A DNA stretch of 10,161 bases from Chryseobacterium gleum (GTDB taxonomy: Bacteria; Bacteroidota; Bacteroidia; UBA10329): NCBI GenBank assembly GCA_945874195.1, contig CAMCFW010000043.1, positions 1-10,161 of the forward strand. The letters run 5' to 3'. Within the stretch, counting starts at the first letter, position 1, and the number at the start of each line of letters is the position of its first letter. A program made the position numbers and the translations under genes. Positions 6,610 to 10,161 of this stretch are shown here, piece by piece. The notes beneath the pieces are model-generated. The model did not search any database, was not told where the DNA came from, and saw only the letters and a list, made by a program, of their open reading frames with translations.

Positions 6610-7568
6610 TACTCAGTGGTCTCGCTGAATATATAGTTCGGACGGTCCTTTACCTTCTCGAAAACCTTTCCGAGATATAGCCCGATGATTCCCAATATCA
6701 TGATGATCATGCCTGAAAAGAACGAAATGGAAATGATGAGACTTGCGAATCCGAGGACGTCAATCTCGCCCAAAAGGTATTGGACAAAGTAGAAAATACC
6801 GATTCCGAGCGAGATGATGGAAACATAAAAACCGAACCTGACAGTGAGTTTCAACGGCTTATCCGAAAACGCCAAAATGTTGTTGAAGGCCAAAGTGAAC
6901 AAGCTTCGCCAATTGTATGTCGATTCTCCATTGGGACGAGCGTCATGGGCCACATCCAAATAGGCCCGTTCGAATCCAACCCACTGCAACATTGTAGGAA
7001 AGTAACGGATCTGATCTTTCATGGATAGGATGGCCGCGATCACCTTTTGATGATAGATGCCGAAATTGGCCACGACAGGGTCTTGGACCGTGTCGGTCAG
7101 ATAGCTGAAGGTGGCATAATACATTTTAGAGGACATCCGCTTCAGCCACGTATCCTGTCGATGAGCACGTCTGGCTATGACGGAATCTGCCCCCTCCAAC
7201 GCTTTGGCATAAAGCGCTGGGATTTCTTCGGGTCTGTCCTGTAGGTCGCAGTCCATCACAACCACCCACTTCCCTCGGGTCATGCCGAGGGCAGCCGTTA
7301 TCGTATTATGCTGTCCGAAATTGCGGCTAAGGCGATACGCGCGAATGCAAGAATACGTTGTCGTCAATTCCTTCAGCACATTCCAAGAACCATCTGGACT
7401 TCTGTCGTCAACCAATATGACCTCATACGGCACATTCAAAGACCGGAGCGTTACATCTAGCCTCTTCACCAATTCGGGCAAAATGGTTTCCGCTCTGTAA
7501 ACGGGGCTCACTACTGATATTTCAACGGGTTCTTTCAATTGAATTGAGTTGGCGATAGGTTCAACCAC
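6609..7568 (-). CDS. Polyprenyl-phosphate glycosyltransferase, GT2 (ArnC/GtrB/DPM1-like)
   Basis: This is a membrane-anchored family 2 glycosyltransferase that moves a sugar from a nucleotide donor to undecaprenyl (polyprenyl) phosphate on the cytoplasmic face. It has the GT-A start ISVVSPVYRAE (17-27), VILVDDRSPDGSW (50-62), LSRNFGQHN (80-88), and the DXD region VVVMDCDLQDRPEEIP (102-117, Asp106/Asp108). NFGIY (168-172) and NGESTYNWRSL (213-223) form the acceptor side. Two helices (about 244-267 and 273-299) and the family tail YLGKVFEKVKDRPNYI (298-313) complete it. At 319 aa it is full length and intact, unlike the related gene at the left edge. The start is either GTG at 7566-7568 (34 bp overlap with the upstream gene) or TTG at 7536-7538, which overlaps the upstream TGA as TTGA and gives KEPVEISVV near the N-terminus. 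Family homologues usually begin shortly before the first strand, so the second start is credible. The sugar donor is unknown. Confidence 0.9.
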   Translation of the reverse strand: MVEPIANSIQLKEPVEISVVSPVYRAETILPELVKRLDVTLRSLNVPYEVILVDDRSPDGSWNVLKELTTTYSCIRAYRLSRNFGQHNTITAALGMTRGKWVVVMDCDLQDRPEEIPALYAKALEGADSVIARRAHRQDTWLKRMSSKMYYATFSYLTDTVQDPVVANFGIYHQKVIAAILSMKDQIRYFPTMLQWVGFERAYLDVAHDARPNGESTYNWRSLFTLAFNNILAFSDKPLKLTVRFGFYVSIISLGIGIFYFVQYLLGEIDVLGFASLIISISFFSGMIIMILGIIGLYLGKVFEKVKDRPNYIFSETTE

Positions 7569-8542
7569 TCTAAACTCGAATTACAGAAAATATCTGCAAC
7601 GCTCTCATTCGGCAGGTTCATTTCCTCAATGAACTTCCCAATTTCAAGGTCGCCCAAAGGAAACGGATAATCACTGCCCAGACAAACCTTGTCCGAACCC
7701 ACCTTGTCGATGATGAACTTGAGGGCATCGGCATCGTGAGTAATACAATCGACCCAGAATTTTCCGAGGTAGTCTCTTGGGTTCACTTCATTATCGATAG
7801 CCACAAGGTCAGGGCGGCAATTGAATCCGTGTTCGATCCTTCCGATGGTGGGGATGAAAGAGCCGCCAGCGTGGGCGAAGCAAACCCTCAGTTGTGGGAG
7901 TTTTTTGAAAATTCCAGCAAAAATCATGGAGGCGATGGCGCGAGCGGTTTCGGCAGGCATTCCAACCAGCCACGGTAGCCAGTACTTGCGCATTTGGTCC
8001 ATTCCCATCATGTTCCATGGATGAACGAAAACCGCCATTCCAAGATCCTGACAGGCTTCAAAGATCGGATAGAATTCAGGTTCGCTCAGGTTCTTGTCGT
8101 TGATGTTTGACCCGATCTGTACGCCAGGGAAACCAAGTTCTTTACATCGTTGTAATTCTCTTATCGCCATGTCGGTGTCTTGCATCGGCAGCGTTCCCAA
8201 TCCGATGTAATTCTTTTTGAACGGTTCGATGGAAATGGCAATATCGTCATTCAGAAAACGGGCCACTTCTGCCCCATCTTCCGGCTTTGCCCAATAGGAA
8301 AAAAGCACCGGAATGGTACACACTACCTGAACCTGTGTGTTGAACTGCGCATATTCCGCAATTCTCACTTCCGGATTCCAGCAATTCTCTTTCACCTGTC
8401 GGAAAAACCTGCGGCCCTGCATCATGTTGGCCACTCCGGGGGCAATGTGGTCGAGCATGATGAAATCGCCATAGCCGAACTTCTGCCCAAAATCGGGCAT
8501 GGTGCGAGGCATGATGTGCGTATGCATATCGATCTTAAGCAA
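7535..8542 (-). CDS. ACMSD-like amidohydrolase (2-amino-3-carboxymuconate-6-semialdehyde decarboxylase)
   Basis: This is an amidohydrolase-2 family (PF04909-type) metal-dependent decarboxylase. ACMSD removes CO2 from 2-amino-3-carboxymuconate semialdehyde, diverting the kynurenine pathway from quinolinate/NAD toward aminomuconate. The TIM-barrel metal ligands are all present: His7 and His9 in KIDMHTH (3-9), His174 in VFVHPWNMMG (171-180) and Asp291 in LGSDYPFPLG (288-297). His224 in CFAHAGGSF (221-229) is the catalytic His. FRQVKENCWNPEVRI (47-61) carries the substrate-binding Arg48 region and closely resembles animal ACMSD, as does KFGYGDF (21-27). Its length of 335 aa is normal. The start must be TTG at 8540-8542: a TAA lies five codons upstream, and the first ATG (8527) would cut off the KID strand. 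A purine-rich AGGAAGGGA (8546-8554) precedes it. It overlaps hemB by 8 bp. No other kynurenine gene lies in the window, so a different decarboxylation substrate is possible. Confidence 0.85.
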   Translation of the reverse strand: MLKIDMHTHIMPRTMPDFGQKFGYGDFIMLDHIAPGVANMMQGRRFFRQVKENCWNPEVRIAEYAQFNTQVQVVCTIPVLFSYWAKPEDGAEVARFLNDDIAISIEPFKKNYIGLGTLPMQDTDMAIRELQRCKELGFPGVQIGSNINDKNLSEPEFYPIFEACQDLGMAVFVHPWNMMGMDQMRKYWLPWLVGMPAETARAIASMIFAGIFKKLPQLRVCFAHAGGSFIPTIGRIEHGFNCRPDLVAIDNEVNPRDYLGKFWVDCITHDADALKFIIDKVGSDKVCLGSDYPFPLGDLEIGKFIEEMNLPNESVADIFCNSSLEWLNLSPTQFN

Positions 8543-9518
8543 GCTTCCCTTCCTTTAGCATCTGTGCGTATTCCTTTGCAGCGTAGGTCAGGATCGCGGT
8601 TGCCCCGGCCCTTCGGATGCTTAGGAGCATTTCGGGCATGGCCTTATTATAATCCAGCCAACCTTTTTCGGCAGCTGCCTTGAGCATGGCATATTCTCCA
8701 CTTACGTTGTAAGCAGCTATAGGCAATTCGGATTTTTCCTTCAGAAGATGGATAATGTCAAGGTACAGAAGAGCGGGTTTCACCATCAGAAAGTCGGCAC
8801 CTTCGGCCGTGTCCAATTCAGCTTCGCGAAGCGCCTCCAACTTATTTGCGGGGTCCATCTGATAGGTCTTCTTGTCTCCGAATTTCGGTGCGCTGCTCAA
8901 TGCATCCCGGAAAGGCCCGTAGAACGCGCTGGCATATTTGGCCGTATAGCTCATGATGCCCACGTTCTCAAAATCGGCATCGTCCAATTCTTCCCGGATA
9001 TGCTGCACCCTGCCATCCATCATGTCCGATGGACCGATGATGTCAATTCCTGCCTCAGCCTGCGCCACCGCCATTCTCCCGAGAATATCAAGCGTCTCGT
9101 CATTCAGAATTCGACCATTTTCGACCAGACCATCGTGTCCGTCCGAACTGTAGGGGTCCATTGCAACATCGCTAATCAAACAACTTTCTGGAAATTCCTT
9201 TTTCAGCTTCGCAATGATGCGCAAGTAGAAATTATTTTCGTCATAACCGTAGCTCGCAACCTTGTCCTTCAACTTGTCTTCCACCGCAGGAAATAGCACA
9301 AACGAGCGCAATCCGAGCTTCATCGATTCTTCCACTTCCATCAGAAGTTTATCTTCCGAAAAGCGGAAAATGCCAGGTAGTGAGCCGATCTCGTCCCGCT
9401 TTCCTTTTCCGTCAACAACAAAAAGCGGGAAGATGAGGTTTGAAAGGTCGAGGCGCGTTTCGCGCACCATGCTTCGGATGGATTCGGTGGCGCGGTTTCG
9501 TCTGGGTCGTTCGAGCAT
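8535..9518 (-). CDS. hemB: Porphobilinogen synthase (delta-aminolevulinic acid dehydratase) HemB
   Basis: HemB condenses two 5-aminolevulinate molecules to porphobilinogen, the first common pyrrole step of heme and related tetrapyrroles, in the cytoplasm. The two active-site lysines are visible in YTAKYASAFYGPFRDA (191-206, Lys194) and FLMVKPALLYLDI (243-255, Lys247, which forms the Schiff base). IIGPSDMMDGRV (160-171) and AAYNVSGEYAM (268-278) are also family hallmarks. The metal loop reads DVAMDPYSSDGHDGL (117-131): Ala119, Asp121 and Asp129 stand where zinc-dependent enzymes have three cysteines, so this is the zinc-independent, Mg-responsive type. The N-terminal arm begins RPRRNRATESIRSMVRET, as in Bacteroidota. 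The length of 327 aa is normal. The start is ATG at 9516-9518. It is the first gene of the leftward operon, sharing a 66-bp divergent spacer with the ABC ATPase gene. The stop TAA at 8535-8537 overlaps the next gene. Confidence 0.97.
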   Translation of the reverse strand: MLERPRRNRATESIRSMVRETRLDLSNLIFPLFVVDGKGKRDEIGSLPGIFRFSEDKLLMEVEESMKLGLRSFVLFPAVEDKLKDKVASYGYDENNFYLRIIAKLKKEFPESCLISDVAMDPYSSDGHDGLVENGRILNDETLDILGRMAVAQAEAGIDIIGPSDMMDGRVQHIREELDDADFENVGIMSYTAKYASAFYGPFRDALSSAPKFGDKKTYQMDPANKLEALREAELDTAEGADFLMVKPALLYLDIIHLLKEKSELPIAAYNVSGEYAMLKAAAEKGWLDYNKAMPEMLLSIRRAGATAILTYAAKEYAQMLKEGKLA

Positions 9519-9563
9519 ATGTTTGGAATGTCGGCTAAAAGTACGAACCTCGGATCAACAGCT

Positions 9564-9571
9564 TAGTTTTG
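9564..9571 (+). promoter_or_regulatory. Possible -7 box (TAGTTTTG) for the ABC ATPase gene
   Basis: This is an exact TAnnTTTG match, 13 bp before the ATG at 9585, in the divergent spacer with hemB. It would give a very short leader of under 10 nt. No TTG lies at the usual upstream distance. A near match on the other strand (TACTTTTA, 9536-9543) could serve hemB. Confidence 0.22.
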
Positions 9572-9584
9572 TCGCATCAAGAAA

Positions 9585-10161
9585 ATGTTGCAGACCAAAG
9601 ACCTTTCTTTCAACTACGCCAACGGGCCACGATTTTCGTTTCCTGACCTGAATATTGGGCCAAGCGAAGTGCTTCTCATCCTTGGCCGCTCCGGCAGCGG
9701 AAAAACAACACTGCTTCATCTGTTGGCCGGACTGATGGAGCCGAATGTCGGTTCGGTCATCATCGATGGAAAATCCCTTTTTGAATTGAAAGGAAAAAAC
9801 CGCGACCACTTTCGGGGCCGCAACATTGGCATGGTGTTTCAGCAGGCGCAGTTCATCCGTTCGATAAGTGTGATGCAGAATCTGCAACTGGCGCGTTCGC
9901 TTGCAGGACTTAAGAATGATGAAGCATTTGCCAACGAACTTCTTTCTGAGCTCGGAATAGGCAACAAGGCCAACAACCGACCGAGCCAACTTAGCATTGG
10001 CGAACGCCAACGCGCTGGAATTGCCCGTGCGTTAATCACCCGACCGAAAGTGGTGTTGGCCGATGAGCCGACCTCCGCGTTGGATGACTTAAACTGCGAT
10101 CAGGTGGCCGGTCTTTTGCAGAAAACCGTCACTGGACATGGTGCAGCCCTGATCATTGTGA
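9585..10161 (+). CDS. ABC transporter ATP-binding protein (LolD/MacB/FtsE-like), 3' end outside window
   Basis: This is the nucleotide-binding subunit of an ABC transporter that couples ATP hydrolysis to movement of lipid, lipoprotein or peptide cargo by a FtsX/MacB-type permease. The 192 visible residues, translated directly from the window, are open to the edge. They show Walker A GRSGSGKT (34-41, Lys40), the Q-loop MVFQQ (83-87), a signature LSIGERQRAGIARAL (136-150), Walker B VVLADE (156-161, catalytic Glu161) and the D-loop SALDD (164-168). The H-loop histidine should fall just past the window. The size and the ERQR after the signature fit the LolD/MacB group. The signature has Ile138 where LSGGE/LSGGQ has Gly. 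The start is ATG at 9585-9587, giving a first strand MLQTKDLSFNY, normal for the family. The permease partner is not seen, so the cargo cannot be assigned. Confidence 0.92.
   Translation, partial: MLQTKDLSFNYANGPRFSFPDLNIGPSEVLLILGRSGSGKTTLLHLLAGLMEPNVGSVIIDGKSLFELKGKNRDHFRGRNIGMVFQQAQFIRSISVMQNLQLARSLAGLKNDEAFANELLSELGIGNKANNRPSQLSIGERQRAGIARALITRPKVVLADEPTSALDDLNCDQVAGLLQKTVTGHGAALIIV

Noticed and set aside
8180..9651. Several open frames on the plus strand opposite hemB and the ACMSD-like gene (for example 8180-8683, 8748-9296, 9262-9651)
   Set aside because: They lie antisense to two clearly recognisable, intact enzymes and their translations look like shadow coding without domains.
9555..10039. 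Minus-strand open frames opposite the ABC ATPase gene
   Set aside because: The plus strand encodes Walker A, Q-loop, signature and Walker B in order, so these frames are shadows.
1..10161. CRISPR arrays, tRNA/rRNA genes, IS ends, toxin-antitoxin or defence genes, retrons
   Set aside because: No regular repeat-spacer pattern, no cloverleaf sequence, no transposase, reverse transcriptase or nuclease motif was seen on either strand.

Overview
The window reads as chromosomal DNA of a Bacteroidota bacterium, probably close to Flavobacteriales. The evidence is the Bacteroidota-like N-terminus and metal site of the HemB protein, few clear Shine-Dalgarno sites, several TAnnTTTG-like promoter boxes, and an eukaryote-like ACMSD decarboxylase of a kind common in marine Bacteroidota. 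This is inference; no rRNA or tRNA is present to settle the lineage.

Right part (about 6600-10161). The start of an ABC transporter ATPase gene runs rightward off the window. Divergent from it is a tightly packed leftward operon: hemB (porphobilinogen synthase), an ACMSD-type amidohydrolase/decarboxylase, a membrane-anchored polyprenyl-phosphate glycosyltransferase (GT2, ArnC/GtrB/DPM-like) and a WecD-like GNAT acetyltransferase. Each gene overlaps the next, by 8 bp, 34 bp (or 4 bp with an alternative start) and 1 bp. This joins heme synthesis, tryptophan/kynurenine-type catabolism and glycan synthesis in one transcription unit.

Left part (1 to about 6600). This part is more AT-rich and more loosely organised. 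It looks like a surface-polysaccharide or glycan-modification locus: a multi-pass membrane protein resembling DUF6056/GT-C proteins, a lone rightward SAM methyltransferase, WecE (dTDP-4-keto-6-deoxyglucose transaminase), a second SAM methyltransferase and a second GT2 glycosyltransferase. The last is interrupted by an in-frame amber codon at 153-155, yet stays recognisable in the same frame to the window edge.

How the genes fit together. WecE makes dTDP-4-amino-4,6-dideoxygalactose (dTDP-Fuc4N), and the WecD-like enzyme would acetylate it to dTDP-Fuc4NAc. The GT2 proteins would load sugars onto a lipid carrier or transfer them, the DUF6056-like protein may be a lipid-carrier-dependent transferase, and the methyltransferases could modify sugars or lipid. 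RmlA/RmlB, a flippase and a polymerase are not in the window. Two long non-coding stretches (2477-3201 and 5531-5919) hold no recognisable gene, although the second is crossed by an unassigned rightward ORF.

I see no CRISPR array, tRNA, rRNA, intact transposase, phage gene or defence system. The most notable observations are the amber-interrupted glycosyltransferase and the hemB-ACMSD-GT2-WecD operon. I do not see a clearly new system.
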